DNA of 64,000 nucleotides from Sipunculus nudus (GCA_026874595.1 CM049314.1:76088300-76152299), one strand, 5' to 3'. Positions 1 to 12,612 are shown, counted from the first letter of the stretch. A program made the numbers and translations. The notes: generated by a model from the letters alone, not told the origin.

Positions 1-550
1 AACTGTCGTCAATTTTGAAAATGATGCTTTGCGCATCAAGCTGAAGAAAAGAGTTAAGAAAGTTTCATCAGTTTCAGTAAATACTGTATCTGTGGAAGAT
101 GAACAGGTCAAAATTCAGTCACTTGAATTAGCAAATGAAGAGTTAGTCCAGGAAACAGAGAAACTAAATGATAGATTGGTTGTTTTGGAAAGAGAATTGG
201 ACAGATCAAAACACTACAACAATCAATTAGAAAGAAATGCTGACATTCAAGAAGGGTTGATAAATGAACTTACCAAAAAATTGAAATCCCATATTAAAAC
301 CATAAGACAGTTAGATCAGCTACTAGCACCTCAGGTCAATAATATATCAGTTCAGGGAGGAAGAGGTCACTACCAAAGACAGAATTTTAATAGGCAAAGA
401 AAGTGTAAAATGGAAAAGTGTAAAAATAGGGTCCAACATTGTGAAATGTGCGGTAGATCCATAAGAAACAATTTTTGTAATATCTGTAAAGCAGAAACAA
501 ATGAATGTACCCTTTGCATGTATATTGTAAACAGTGATGACGGAGAGTAA
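1..550 (+). CDS. 3' end of unrecognised coiled-coil/Cys-rich protein gene (partial)
   Basis: The frame is open from base 2 to a TAA at 548-550, so the gene begins outside the window; the first possible in-window start is a TTG at 29 and there is no good ATG. About the first 110 residues are charged and heptad-like (many L, E, K, N), suggesting a coiled coil. A basic Gly/Arg/Gln stretch follows. The last 45 residues hold four Cys pairs (CKMEKC, CEMC, CNIC, CTLC), which suggests metal binding. The protein ends in an acidic SDDGE tail. I do not recognise the family. The zinc-knuckle-like end and repeat-rich surroundings make a mobile-element protein possible, but nothing proves it. No other gene is visible between 551 and 770. 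Confidence 0.5.
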   Translation, partial: TVVNFENDALRIKLKKRVKKVSSVSVNTVSVEDEQVKIQSLELANEELVQETEKLNDRLVVLERELDRSKHYNNQLERNADIQEGLINELTKKLKSHIKTIRQLDQLLAPQVNNISVQGGRGHYQRQNFNRQRKCKMEKCKNRVQHCEMCGRSIRNNFCNICKAETNECTLCMYIVNSDDGE

Positions 551-770
551 ATCCCTAAGTATAATAGGCAATAGTATTTACCATCTATTTAAAATATATA
601 CCATAGTATATATCATGTCTTATTTTTGCAATAATAGTCCAGTGTGTTTATTACAATATACATGTATAGGAAATGTATATACTGACTTGTAAAGACTTAT
701 GCCTTTTGGCACAAAATTGAGAAAAGAAAATGGATAGGTTTACATGGTTATTGGTAGTAATGAAGTATAA

Positions 771-2724
771 CAAGTGACCCATGGGTCATGATGCTCAGCT
801 GACTAGGAAGAGATTCGCAAAAGGAAATTTTATCACCAGAATGGTAGTATACACCCATTCAACTGAAGCATCAAACAGATTAACCAACAGGCCAAGATTT
901 AGTCTGTATTTATATATCTCAAAAATAGAGAAAAATGTGTAAACTTTTAAAACCAGAATACAGGTAACCGACAAGTAACTACATGTATCTGCCAAAATCG
1001 GATAGTGAGGCATGGATTGAGTGGCAAGGGGAAATAGAGTGAGGTATGTTGCATATTAGCATGGATGTCTGCAGCCTAAATGTGTATGTAGGTTGTGCCA
1101 CCTACCACAAATCCAGAAATCTGTCCAAGTTGTATACACCTGCAAAATTTTAGGCAGAAAAGTCAAACCACTACATGTATATGAGCGATTTTTGCCCATG
1201 GCAGACAAACAGACAAACACTGTGCAAAAATCTTTGCAGGTAACCCCTCCAGTTTTGTGTATGATAAAGACCTATGTGAGATCTAAACACATGCACAATT
1301 TTGGCCCAATCGGTCATATGGTTCCTGAGATATGAGCTTGGATGTGTGCAGCGTTAACTAGAATGTAGGTGGCGCCACCTGTCATAAAATCAAGAAAGCT
1401 GTCCACGATGTATAAACCTGCAAAATTTTAGGCAGTTATGTCGAACCACTACAGAGAAATGAGTAATTTTAGGCCACGGCAGACTAACAGACAGACGCTG
1501 TGCAAACATTGTTACAGGTGGCGCCACCATTTTTTGTGTATGTTACAGAGCTATCAAAGGGCTACATTTGTATAAATTTTATTTCCTGATCGGTCAAACG
1601 GTTCCCGAGATATAAGCTTGGATGTCATCAGCGTGAACGTAAACGTAGGTGGCGCCACCTGTCATAAAATCAAGAAAGCTATCCTGGATGTATACACATG
1701 ACGAATTTCAGGTGAATTAGTCAATTCACTGCAGAGATATGAGTGATTTTAACCCAAGGCAGATGAACAGATGGACACTGTGCAAACATGGTTACAGGTG
1801 GCGCCACCATTTTTTGTGTATGTTATAAAGCAATCCAAGGTCTACATTTGTATCAATTTTATTTCCTGATCGGTCAAACGGTTCCCGAGATATGAGGGTT
1901 TATGAGTGGAAACAGACCCACAAATGGACACTGGATAGAGAGGAAAGGTCAGAGGTCAATGCAAATTGGTTAGGCACCAGTTCACATGTGACCCGATAGT
2001 TTGGGAAAAATCGGTCCATTAGTCTCCGAGGAGCTCTCTGGAAACGAACGCCGCCACGGCTGAGGAAATCGGTCAGAAACATAGTATCCGCAAAACTTAG
2101 TTTTGGCGGATACAAAAATACAGGTGGCTCCACCAGTCTGCAGAAACTAATAAAAACACTTAATGGTCAATATCCATGCAAAAAATCATGGTGATCTCTG
2201 CATTAGTTGTTCAGATACTTCAGTTTTTGTATCAAATTGTCCATTATTCTGAGGGATACTTCAGAGTCCTATAGCTTGAAGGATATGGGTAACAGAGAAC
2301 TAATTTCAAGTTTCCACAGGCACCTTTCATGGGCCTCCTTGCATGACAAGAATGAAGATTCTAGGTCCAGTTGTTGCGATTTGTACCCTGTTGACAGATA
2401 ACCACATCTTTAAAGGTCTCAAAAAAAAGAAAAAAATTCGTAAAAATTTGAAAAAAAAATAGAGATGGCACACCCAGTCTGCAGAAACTGATGGAACAGC
2501 TCATGATCAATATGTATGCCGAAAATCATGACCATCAGTGTTGTAGTTATTGAAATACTGCAGTTTTTGTATCAAATTTTCCATTATTCATGGGGGGGGG
2601 GGGGGTATTTTGGACCCATACAGCTTAAAGAATATGGGTAACAGAGACCTAATTTCAAGTTTCCATGGAGACTTTTCATGGGTCTCCCTGTGTGTCAAGA
2701 ATGAAGATTCTTGGTCCAGTTTTT
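771..2724 (+). mobile_element. Outer copy of repeat element E, 5' part
   Basis: Starts at CAAGTGACCCATGGGTCA followed by a GCTCAGCTGAC subterminal motif. It continues until the sequence is interrupted at 2724/2725 by an inverted copy of the same element. The rest of this copy resumes at 6155. The two outer pieces total 1954 + 1481 = 3435 bp, against 3430 bp for the inner copy. The interior is made of roughly 337-bp tandem modules plus a nested F element. No coding frame is convincing; the short ORFs are repeat shadows. Confidence 0.8.
951..2115 (+). mobile_element. Repeat element F nested in outer E
   Basis: The left end resembles CCAGAATACAGG with a TATCTGCC motif just inside. The right end is TTTTGGCGGATACAA, roughly inverted to the left TATCYGCC. 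The interior has alternating 149- and 131-bp modules, each carrying the palindrome GGTGGCGCCACC (exact at 1368, 1517, 1648, 1797). It interrupts one of the 337-bp modules of E inside an A-rich stretch. The same element occurs on its own at 28097-29278. Confidence 0.65.
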
Positions 2725-5700
2725 AGCTCAGCTGACTGAAAGTCATCTGAGCTATAGCGATCACTCTTTGTCCGTCGTCCGTCTGTCCGTCTGTCTGTCT
2801 GTCCGTCTGTCCGTCTGTCCGTCCGTTAACCAGGCACAAATCGTAACCGCTGGACCTAGAACCTTGTAACTTGGGATTCTGAGAGGTCCATAAAAAATCT
2901 CCTTGGAAACCAGAAATTAGGTCTCTGTTACCCATATCCTTCGAGCTATGTGGCCCGAAAGTACCCCCCAGAAAAGTCAAAAATTTCATACAAAAACTTC
3001 AATATCTCATTAACTACTTGACTGATGGTCATGATTTTTGGCATACATATTGATCATGAGATGTTACATCACTTCCTGCAGACTGGTGGCGCCACCTGTA
3101 TTTTTCGATTTTTTACGAATTTTTTTCTCTATTTTTGAGACCTTTAAAAATGTGAACATCTGTTAACAAGGCACAAATCATAAAGACTGGACTTAGAATC
3201 TTAATTCTTGACACACTGAGAGGTCCATGAAAAATCTCCGTGGAAACCAGAAATTAGGTCTCTGTTACCCATATCCTTCGAGCTATGGGGCCCCAAAGTA
3301 GCCCCCAGAATAGTAAAAAATTTCATACAAAAACTTCAATATTTCAATAACTACATCACTGATGGTCTTCATTTTTGGCATACATATTGATCATGAGATG
3401 TTCGATCAGTTCCTGCAGACTGGTGGCGCCACCTGTACTGTTTGATTTTTTACGATTTTTTCCTCTATTTTTGAGACCTTTGAGGATGCTGTCATCTGTT
3501 AGCGTGGCACAAATCGTAATGACTGGACCTAGAATCTTCATTTTCGACACACTGAGAGACCTATGAAAAGTCTCCATGGAAACCAGAAATTAGGTCTCTG
3601 TTACCCATATCCTTGGAGCTATGGGGCCCAAAATTACCCCCCAGAATAGTCAAAAATTTCATACAAAAACTTCAATATCTCATTAACTACATCACTGATG
3701 GTCATGATTTTAGACATGCATATTGATCATGAGATGTTTCATCAGTTTGTGCAGACTGGTGTCGCCACCTGTATTTTTCAATGTTCACGAATTGTTTTCT
3801 CCATTTTTGAGACCTTTAAGGATGTAGTTATCTGTCAACAGGGTACAAATCGTAACGACTGGACCTAGAATCTTCGTTCTTGACACACAGGGAGACCCAT
3901 GATAAGTCTCCATGGAAACCTGAAATTTGGTCTCTGTTACTCATATCCTTTGAGCTATGGCACTCCAAAGTACAGCTCAGAATAATGGAAAATTTGACAC
4001 AAAAGCTAAAGTATCTGAACAACTAATGCAGAGATAACCATAATTGTTTGCATGGATATTGATCATGGAGTGTTTCATAAGTTTCTGCAGACTGGTGGCT
4101 CCACCTGTATTTGTTCGTTTTTTTTTACGAAATTTTTCTGTATTTTTGAGACCTTTAAAGATATGAACATCTGTTACCAGGGCACAAATCATAAAAACTG
4201 GACCAAGAATCTTCATTCTTGACACACAGGGAGACCCATGAAAAGTCTCCATGGAAACTTGAAATTAGGTCTCTGTTACCCATATTCTTTAAGCTGTATG
4301 GGTCCAAAATACCCCCCCCCCTCCCAGAATAATGGAAAATTTGATACCAAAACTGCAGTATTTCAATAACTACAACACTGATGGTCATGATTTTCGGCAT
4401 ACATATTGATCATGAGCTGTTCCATCAGTTTCTGCAGACTGGGTGTGCCACCTCTATTTTTTTTCAAATTTTTACGAATTTTTTTCTTTTTTTTGAGACC
4501 TTTAAAGATGTGGTTATCTGTCAACAGGGAACAAATCGCAACAACTGGACCTAGAATCTTCATTCTTGTCATGCAAGGAGGCCCATGAAAGGTGCCTGTG
4601 GAAACTTGAAATTAGGTCTCTGTTACCCATATCCTTCAAGCTATAGGACTCTGAAGTATCCTTCAGAATAATGGACAATTTGATACAAAAACTGAAGTAT
4701 CTGAACAACTAAAGCAGAGATCACCATGATTTTTTGCATGGATATTGACCATTAAGTGTTTTTATTAGTTTCTGCAGACTGGTGGAGCCACCTGTATTTT
4801 TGTATCCGCCAAAACGAAGTTTTGCGGATACTATGTTTTTGACCGAGTTCCTCCACCGCGGCAGCGTTCGTTTCCAGAGAGCTCCTCGGAGACTAATGGA
4901 CCGATTTTTCCCAAACTTACACCTATTATCGGGTCACATGTGAACTGGTGCCTAACCAATTTGCGTTGACCTCTGACCTTTCCTCTCTATCCAGTGTCCA
5001 TTTGTGGGTCTGTTTCCACTCATAAACCCTCATTTCTCGGGAACCGTTTGACCGATCAGGAAATAAAATTGATACAAATGTAGCCCTTGGATTGCTTTAT
5101 AACATACACAAAAAATGGTGGCGCCACCTGTAACCATGTTTGCACAGTGTCCATCTGTTCATCTGCCTTGGGTTAAAATCACTCATATCTCTGCAGTGAA
5201 TTGACTAATTCACCTGAAATTCGTCATGCGTATACATCCAGGATAGCTTTCTTGATTTTATGACAGGTGGCGCCACCTACGTTCACGTTCACGCTGATGA
5301 CATCCAAGCTTATATCTTGGGAACCGTTTGACCGATCAGGAAATAAAATTTATACAAATGTAGCCCTTTGATAGCTCTGTAACATACACAAAAAATGGTG
5401 GCGCCACCTGTAACAATGTTTGCACAGCGTCTGTCTGTTAGTCTGCCGCGGCCTAAAATCACTCATTTCTCTGTAGTGGTTCGACATAACTGCCTAAAAT
5501 TTTGCAGGTTTATACATCGTGGACAGCTTTCTTGATTTTATGACAGGTGGCGCCACCTACATTCTAGTTAACGCTGCACACATCCAAGCTCATATCTCAG
5601 GAACCATTTGACCGATTGGGCCAAAATTGTGCATGTGTTTAGATCTCACATAGGTCTTTATCATACACAAAACTGGAGGGGTTACCTGCAAAGATTTTTG

Positions 5701-6154
5701 CACAGTGTTTGTCTGTTTGTCTGCCATGGGCAAAAATCGCTCATATACATGTAGTCGTTTGACTTTTCAGCCTAAAATTTTGCAGGTGTATACAAATTGG
5801 ACAGCTTTCTGGATTTGTGGTAGGTGGCACAACCTACATACACATTTAGGCTGCAGACATCCATGCTAATATGCAACATACCTCACTCTATTTCCCCTTG
5901 CCACTCAATCCATGCCTCACTATCCGATTTTGGCAGATACATGTAGTCACTTGTCGGTTACCCGTATTCTAGTTTTAAAAGTTTACACATTTTTCTCTAT
6001 TTTTGAGATATATAAATACAGACTAAATCTTGACCTGTTGGTTAATCTGTTTGATGCTTCAGTTGAATAGGTATATACTACCATTCTAATGATAAAATTT
6101 CCTTTTGCGAATCTCTTCCCAGTCAGCTGAGCGTCATGACCCATGGGTCACTTG
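2725..6154 (-). mobile_element. Inner, complete copy of element E (inverted, inside outer E)
   Basis: A complete copy on the minus strand. The minus-strand 5' end (CAAGTGACCCATGGGTCA) is at 6154 and the 3' hairpin AGCTCAGATGACTTTCAGTC... is at 2753-2725. Next to the hairpin is a GACGGA/GACAGA microsatellite (2768-2825). The internal module has period 336-348 bp, with the palindrome or one-base variants at 3085, 3422, 3758, 4094, about 4442 and 4781. The insertion point in the outer copy corresponds to position 4200 of this copy, within TTTTT. The short-module region 4802-5966 is the nested F. No protein-coding gene seen; it is presumably mobilised in trans. Confidence 0.8.
4802..5966 (-). mobile_element. 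Repeat element F nested in inner E
   Basis: Reverse-complement counterpart of the F copy at 951-2115. Palindromes GGTGGCGCCACC at 5117, 5266, 5397 and 5546 have the same 149/131 spacing. The ends are TTGTATCCGCCAAAA at the left and CCCGTATTCTAG at the right. Both E copies carry F at the same internal site, so F was already present when E copied itself. Confidence 0.65.
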
Positions 6155-7635
6155 TTATGATTTGTGCCCTGTTAACAGATGTTCATATCTTTAAAGGTCT
6201 CAAAAATACAGAAAAATTTCGTAAAAAAAACCGAACAAATACAGGTGGTGCCACCAGTCTGCAGAAACTTATGAAACACTCCATGATCAATATCCATGCA
6301 AACAATTATGGTTATCTCTGCATTAGTTGTTCAGATACTTTAGCTTTTGTATCAAATTTTCCATTATTCTGAGCTGTACTTTGGAGTGCCATAGCTCAAA
6401 GGATATGGGTAACAGAGACCAAATTTCAGGTTTCCATGGAGACTTATCATGGGTCTCCCTGTGTGTCAAGAACGAAGATTCTAGGTCCAGTCGTTACGAT
6501 TTGTACCCTGTTGACAGATAACTACATCCTTAAAAGTCTCAAAAATGGAGAAAACAATTCGTGAACATTGAAAAATACAGGTGGCGCCACCAGTCTACAG
6601 AAACTGATGAAACATCTCATGATCAATATGTATGTCGAAAATCATGACCATCAGTGATGTAGTTAATGAGATATTGAAGTTTTTGTATGAAATTTTTGAC
6701 TATTCTGGGGGGTTATTTTGGGCCCCATAGCTCGAAGGATATGGGTAACAGAGACCTAATTTCTGGTTTCCATGGAGACATTTCATAGGTCTCTCAGTGT
6801 GTCGAAAATGAAGATTCTAGGTCCAGTCATTACGATTTGTGCCACGCTAACAGATGACAGCATCCTCAAAGGTCTCAAAAATAGAGGAAAAAAATCGTAA
6901 AAAATCAAACTGTACAGGTGGCGCCACCAGTCTGCAGGAACTGATTGAACATCTCATGATCAATATGTATGCCAAAAATGAAGACCATCAGTGATGTAGT
7001 TATTGAGATATTGAAGTTTTTGTATGAAATTTTTTACTATTCTGGGGGTACTTTGGGGCCCGATAGCTCAAAGGATATGGGTAACAGAGACCTAATTTCT
7101 GGTTTCCAAGGAGATTTTTCATGGACCTCTCAGTGTGTCAAGAATTAAGATTCTAAGTCCAGTCTTTATGATTTGTGCCTTGTTTACAGATGTTCACATT
7201 TTTAAAGGTCTCAAAAATAGAGAAAAAAATTCGTAAAAAATCGAAAAATACAGGTGGCGCCACCAGTCTGCAGGAAGTGATGTAACATCTCATGATCAAT
7301 ATGTATGCCAAAAATCATGACCATCAGTCAAGTAGTTAATGAGATATTGAAGTTTTTGTATGAAATTTTTGACTTTTCTGGGGGGTACTTTGGGGCCACA
7401 TAGCTCGAAGGATATGGGTAACAGAGACCTAATTTCTGGTTTCCAAGGAGATTTTTTATGGACCTCTCAGAATCCTAAGTTACAAGGTTCTAGGTCCAGC
7501 GGTTACGATTTGTGCCTGGTTAACGGACGGACAGACGGACAGACGGACAGACAGACAGACGGACAGACGGACAGACGGACGACGGACAAAGAGTGATCGC
7601 TATAGCTCAGATGACTTTCAGTCAGCTGAGCTAAA
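6155..7635 (+). mobile_element. Outer copy of element E, 3' part
   Basis: Continues the outer copy after the inner insertion, starting at ATGATTTGTGCCCTG. It holds four of the roughly 337-bp modules, with palindromes at 6244 (variant), 6580, 6917 and 7253. It then has a GACGGA/GACAGA array (about 7522-7586) and the terminal hairpin, ending in AGCTAAAAA. Confidence 0.78.
7604..7632 (+). other. 3'-terminal hairpin of element E
   Basis: A 29-nt stem-loop: AGCTCAGATGACT, loop TTC, then AGTCAGCTGAGCT, a 13-bp stem with one mismatch. It lies immediately before the A-rich element end. Equivalent hairpins sit at 2725-2753 (inverted), 29613-29641, 33426-33454 (perfect stem) and, degenerate, at 35420-35449. 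A terminal hairpin is typical of rolling-circle transposons, but assignment to that class is inference. Confidence 0.7.
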
Positions 7636-7639
7636 AACT

Positions 7640-9830
7640 AATTAACACAATGATGAAGACTTGCCTGAGTAGAAAATTAACGTATATTGCTTAATTTAAT
7701 TGCACTTGGTGCTACTACTTTGTTTCAGCTTGTACTTTCACAAATTCTGGATGCATATTATTTAGCTCACTTATTTCATTTCATTCAAAGTGATCACTGC
7801 CTTGAATTTGTCTTTTGTCTATATTCATATGTCATTTTTTTTATCAAAATTAAGGATCCAACAGTAAGGACTAAATTATTAGATAAAAGGCAAAATCTCT
7901 GGCAGGTCCATCGTTCACAAAATTAGAATCATGTCAATTATGCACTTCATCTCACGAGCCAAATGTATGCATCACTTAACAAACGAAAGGGGCAATGGCA
8001 TGTTCTCATACTTTGTTATTTTAGTTTTTGTTCATTTTACTACATCAGAATATTCACTTTGATTGTATGTAGCATATTTACTATGTTGATGAGGATGATT
8101 ATACTTGTTTTTACATTAATCCTATTATATCAAATTCAAGTGTTTCCATGTGATGTAAGTTTAAATTAATGACAGCTAAGGTAATTTATATTGTGTAATT
8201 CTAACAATATAGTTTATTTTTGTTTGTTTGTTTTGACTCAGGAGAGTCAATTTCTTGACGGAAGGGCAACTATCACCAGTGTGATAAATTTATGATAATT
8301 CAAATCATTATATTTTACCAATTATAAGGTGATCAGTCCTATGGAATGAAACAGGTATTTAGTAGACTTCTGTGCAGGGTAACTTTCTAATTACATTTCA
8401 GTTTATTATTTAACTGCCAGCCCTTTGATTAGTGTTCACAGAGAATTCATTAATAAGCATGTTCATACATTTGACTGGGTTTACTCTTAAAGTGACAGGC
8501 ACAGATAAAGTAATTAATTAACTGTTTAGACATAGGTGTTCTCAGAAGGGCAAGAAAGGTGTTGAATGTATTACACAATATGTCTTGTATTAATGCTTTA
8601 AGAAATTCCTTAATTGCCATTATTATTTTGGGCATATGTATAAATAGAGATATTGGCTACTGAACCAGGGAGTGAAGGTCAGAGCTAAAGAGAGGGGAGT
8701 CGAAGAGTTAGAGAACTAGGAAAGAGAGAAGAGACAGGAATAAGAACAGGAGTTAATACACAGAGAGAGAGAGAGAGAGAGAGACAGAGACAGAGAGAAC
8801 AGAATCAGTTAAGTGGAAAATAGGGAAACTAGCAGAATATATATATTGGACATTTGTTATTGTTAACTTTGATTGAATAAACTTGAAAGTAAATTACATC
8901 TGGACTAAAGAATTTCTATCTGAGAAAATCAGCAATCTGTGAATAAAAGCACATAAACAACTGGACGGTGATAATATATTACTCACAGAGAAGTAATATT
9001 TTACTACTAGCCATACACATGTGACTTCGATCTGCATTATCTTTCATAATATAATGCATGAAGCCAGAACTGAGAGGCCTCTCTTGACCGTAGTCAGGTT
9101 TTCTCTTTGTTTAAAACTCAGAGTTTAACATTCAGTTGTGATGTCAGTGACTTCAGTAAATATACTACATGCACTACTGGCATACAAACTGAGTGATATT
9201 TGGTGTATACCAACTGACCTAGCCGCACTGGGTGTCCTTGACCTAGTAATACCACTAGCTGACACTATAGTGGTCAACTTCAGTATGCCAGTGTCAACCA
9301 ACATGTTCAAAAGTTTTGTGAGGCATCTAACTTTCCTCTGATATATGGCCTAGAACAGTATATATAAAGAGACAATTCATGCATGATAATTTAAAATACC
9401 AAACATGGCTTAAAATGCCTTATTCTGAACTAAAAACTGTATCAGCAATTCTGAGTTAGCCACATGCGTTTATTCATGAGCAAATCAGGTAATGTTTACA
9501 GACAGATTTCTCATGTTCATTCTCCATATTGAGGATAAATATCAATATATACAAATAAATTTATGTTTTGAATACTCACCAACAGAGATGCAAAGGCTGA
9601 TGACTCCTCTTCTATAAGATTTTAGGTGATTAGAATGTAGGTCACTTCTCCTGTTTAAGATGAGACAGCAAGATGGCTGCATGAAATCCCTCACCAGCAG
9701 TGTGTAGACACTGGTGTCACGTGATAGTTATAGTTTTGAAACTGGCTGAGCAAGTCACCAACACATTTTACAAGTGACTTTTGTTCCAGGCAAATCCAGG
9801 CAGTGACTTTGTCAGAAAATGTCATCAAAA
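7640..9830. other. No recognisable gene; AT-rich spacer with a GA microsatellite
   Basis: Short ORFs at 7687-8169, 9125-9341 and elsewhere have no recognisable motif. A (GA)n tract with GACA interruptions lies at 8762-8797 in a purine-rich stretch from about 8670 to 8800. Nothing else can be supported. Confidence 0.5.
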
Positions 9831-9834
9831 GTGG

Positions 9835-10165
9835 TCCATGCATGATCCATGCAAGCTCAATTCTGGCTAACCAGGCTAAATCAGTAGAGTTTATTTTACC
9901 CATGCATATTCCATGCAAAATCCATGCATATCCAGGCACATTCAGACACCTGAAAAGGTGTCTGAAAATGTGTTACCCTGTTTCCCAGGCAAGTCCAGTC
10001 GATATCCATGCAAGTCCAGGTGATATCCATGCATGTTCCATGCATATCCATGCATGTCCATGCACACTGAAAAAAATAGAGTTTTTACCCAGGCGTGTTC
10101 CAGGCAAGTTCCATGCATGATCCATGCATCCAGGCGCTTTCCAGGCGTGTTCCATGCATAAGTTT
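9835..10165. repeat. Degenerate array of CCATGCA / CCAGGCA motifs
   Basis: About 20 or more copies of TCCATGCAT, TCCAGGCAAGT, CCATGCAAG and related 10-12-mers, spaced irregularly. The motif centre ATGCAT is palindromic. ORFs on either strand here are by-products of the repeat. Confidence 0.65.
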
Positions 10166-10174
10166 CGGTAAGGG

Positions 10175-10804
10175 TGTGTATTTGTCATGAAATTTCATAT
10201 TTTTCATGAAATTTTCTATGTTCAGGAGCCGTAAAACGGTCAAAAGTGGGTCAACCAGGACAAAACGCAAACTCCATCTGTAACTGGTCTATATCTATCC
10301 ACACACCAAAAATTAGGCCAATATCTGCAGGCATTGTGAAATAAAGTCTGTACATGTGTATCTGTCATGAATATTTCTATTTTTCATGAAATTTTCTAAT
10401 TTCTTAGTTTAGGAGCCGTAAAACATTCAAAAATAGGTCAACCGGGATGAAACGCGAACTCGATCTGTAACTGGTCTATATCTATCGACACACCAAAAAT
10501 CAGGCCAATATCTGCAGGCACTGCGAAAAAAATTCCGTACATGTGTATCTGTCATGAAATTTCATATTTTTCATGAAATTTTCTATGTTCAGGAGCCGTA
10601 AAACGGTCAAAAGTAGGTCAACCAGGACAAAACGCGAACTCGATCTGTAACTGGTCTATATCTGCTCACACACCAAAAATCAGGCCAATATCTGCAGGCA
10701 TTGCGAAAAAAAATCCGTACAACTGTTTGATTTCGGAAGACGGAAGGACGGAATGACGGACATGGGTAAAACTATATGCCCCGGCCACTTTGTGGCGGGG
10801 GCAT
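10175..10804 (+). repeat. Tandem repeat family R2 ending in GC-rich hairpin
   Basis: Three units of about 180 bp start near 10175, 10354 and 10542. Shared anchors are TGTCATGAAATTT, CAGGAGCCGTAAAA, CTGTAACTGGTCTATATCT and AGGCCAATATCTGCAGGCA. A GACGGA-like run follows (about 10736-10760). The end is a hairpin at 10776-10804 (ATGCCCCGGCCAC, loop, GTGGCGGGGGCAT) followed by TAAAA. An inverted pair of the same unit is at 37127-37480. From 10805 to 11284 I see nothing further. Confidence 0.75.
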
Positions 10805-11284
10805 TAAAATGCAGTGAAATAATACTGCAGAACACAGGAGATTATAGTCTAAATGCTGAAAAATACAGGAAATTAGTTTTCCTAAGGAAAATACAGTATA
10901 AATAAATATTTATTGGAGTCACAGGACACCCTGAGATTATAGTTAGGATGGTAACCTCTCTCTAGGTTTATTACAAGATCTGACAGCTTTGTGCCGTTAG
11001 CTTCCTTAAAATTGTGTTTTCATATGCCTTTTTGTGCACCCTCTTGGTACACAAATATGCCTTTTAGTATAATTTAGAAATGTATGTAAACAAGGCCTAC
11101 AGGCCTAATGCGAACCTGTGCAATGAGATTGCACCAGGTATAATGCTTCAATGCTGGACCATTTCTTTTTAAGAACATGTGTAACATGTATATGAACAAT
11201 GCAAGTACTAAACACTTAGAACAATAAACAATTAAACAAACATCACTGCTGAAATTCTAGCATGGATGCACACAACACAAAAAC

Positions 11285-12352
11285 TATAATACAGATAGTC
11301 AACAAGCGAATACTTGTATCCGCCAAAATCAGAGTGGGACGGTTGAAGTGAGGCATGGATTGAGTGGCATGGGGAATAGAGTGTGGTGTGTTGCATGATA
11401 GCCTGGAATGTCTGCAGCCGAAATGTGTTTGATGGTTGTGCCACCTACCACCTACCATGTTTATACAAAGATTTATAAACATGCAAAATTTTAGGCAGAT
11501 AAGTCAAACCACTACTGAGATATGAGTGATTTTATCCCACGGCAAACAAACAGACGGACACTTAAAAAATGATTATAGGTGGCGCCATCAGTTTTGCGTA
11601 TGATAAATACCTATGTGAGATCTATAAACATGCAAAATTTTGGCCCAATCGGTCAAATGGTTCCAGAGATATGAGCTTGGATGTCTGTAGCATTAATCTG
11701 AATGTAAGTGGCGCCAATTGCCATAAAATCAAGAAAGCTGTCGAGGATGTATAAACCTGCAAAATTTCAGGTGGAAAAGTCAAACCACTTCCGAAATATG
11801 AGTGATTTTATCCCAAGGCAGATGAACAGATGGATGCTGTGCAAAAATGGTTGCGGGTGGCACCACCAGTTTTGTGTATGATAAAGTGCTATGGGGGATA
11901 TATACACATGCACAATTTTGGCCCAATTGGTTAAACGGTTCCCGAGATATGAGCTTGGATGTCTGTAGTATTAATTTGAATGTAAGTGGCACCACCTGCC
12001 ATAAAATCTAGAAAGCTGTCAATGATGTATAAACCTGCAAAATTTCAGGTGGATAAGTCAAACCACTGCCGAGATATGATTGATTTTATCCCAAGGCAGA
12101 TGAACAGATGGACACTGTGCAAAAATGGTTGCAGGTGGTGTCACCATTTTTAGTGTATGTTATAAAGCTTTCCAAGGGCTACATTTGTGCAAAATCTTTA
12201 GCCTTATCAGTCAAACAGTTCCGGAGATATGTGGGTCTATGTGTGGAAACAGAAGCACAAATGGATGCTGGGCAGAGAGAAAAGGTCAGAAATCAACCAA
12301 AAATGGGGATGCAGCAGTTCAAATGTGACCAATCATAATTCCGAATTTTAAA
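11285..12352 (+). mobile_element. Truncated F element copy
   Basis: The left end is CAACAAGCGAATACTTGTATCCGCCAAAA. The alternating modules contain mutated forms of the palindrome (11578, 11706, 11858, 11986, 12135). The F right end (GGCGGATACAA) is missing; the copy stops where an E-type 5' terminus starts at 12353. More diverged than the copies in E. Confidence 0.6.
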
Positions 12353-12567
12353 CAAGGGACCCATGGGTCACATCGCTCATCTTAATTTTGGAAAATATTA
12401 GTAACTGCAAAATATTTTTATTTCTTTTGGTTTTTCATATATGTTATCATTAGAAAAGCTAGGAGAAAATGGCCCTGCTAAGATGAAACTCTGTAAATTA
12501 TAGAATAATGGACATGAGCTAAACTATTTAGTGATGCTTCAAGGGAACAAATAGGCCTTCAGTAAGT
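12353..12567 (+). mobile_element. 5' terminus of an E-type element, interrupted
   Basis: Begins CAAGGGACCCATGGGTCA with GCTCATCTT just inside, matching E-type 5' ends. The sequence is cut at 12568 by the 9.6-kb transposon and resumes after 22167. Where this copy ends is unclear. Confidence 0.5.
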
Positions 12568-12571
12568 GTTA

Positions 12572-12612
12572 GGGCCATTTTCACAAAATGTGACAAATAA
12601 CGGTAAAGACAT
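12572..12612 (+). repeat. Left terminal inverted repeat
   Basis: 41 bp beginning GGGCCATTTTC and ending TAACGGTAAAGACAT; the exact reverse complement lies at 22123-22163. Flanked on the outside by GTTA. Confidence 0.95.

Noticed and set aside
2207-4708. Family of similar 60-90-codon ORFs
   Set aside because: They are translations of the 337-bp repeat module on both strands, not independent genes.
9835-10165. CRISPR array
   Set aside because: Repeats are 7-12 bp and irregular with no unique spacers of constant length, and the sequence is eukaryotic.
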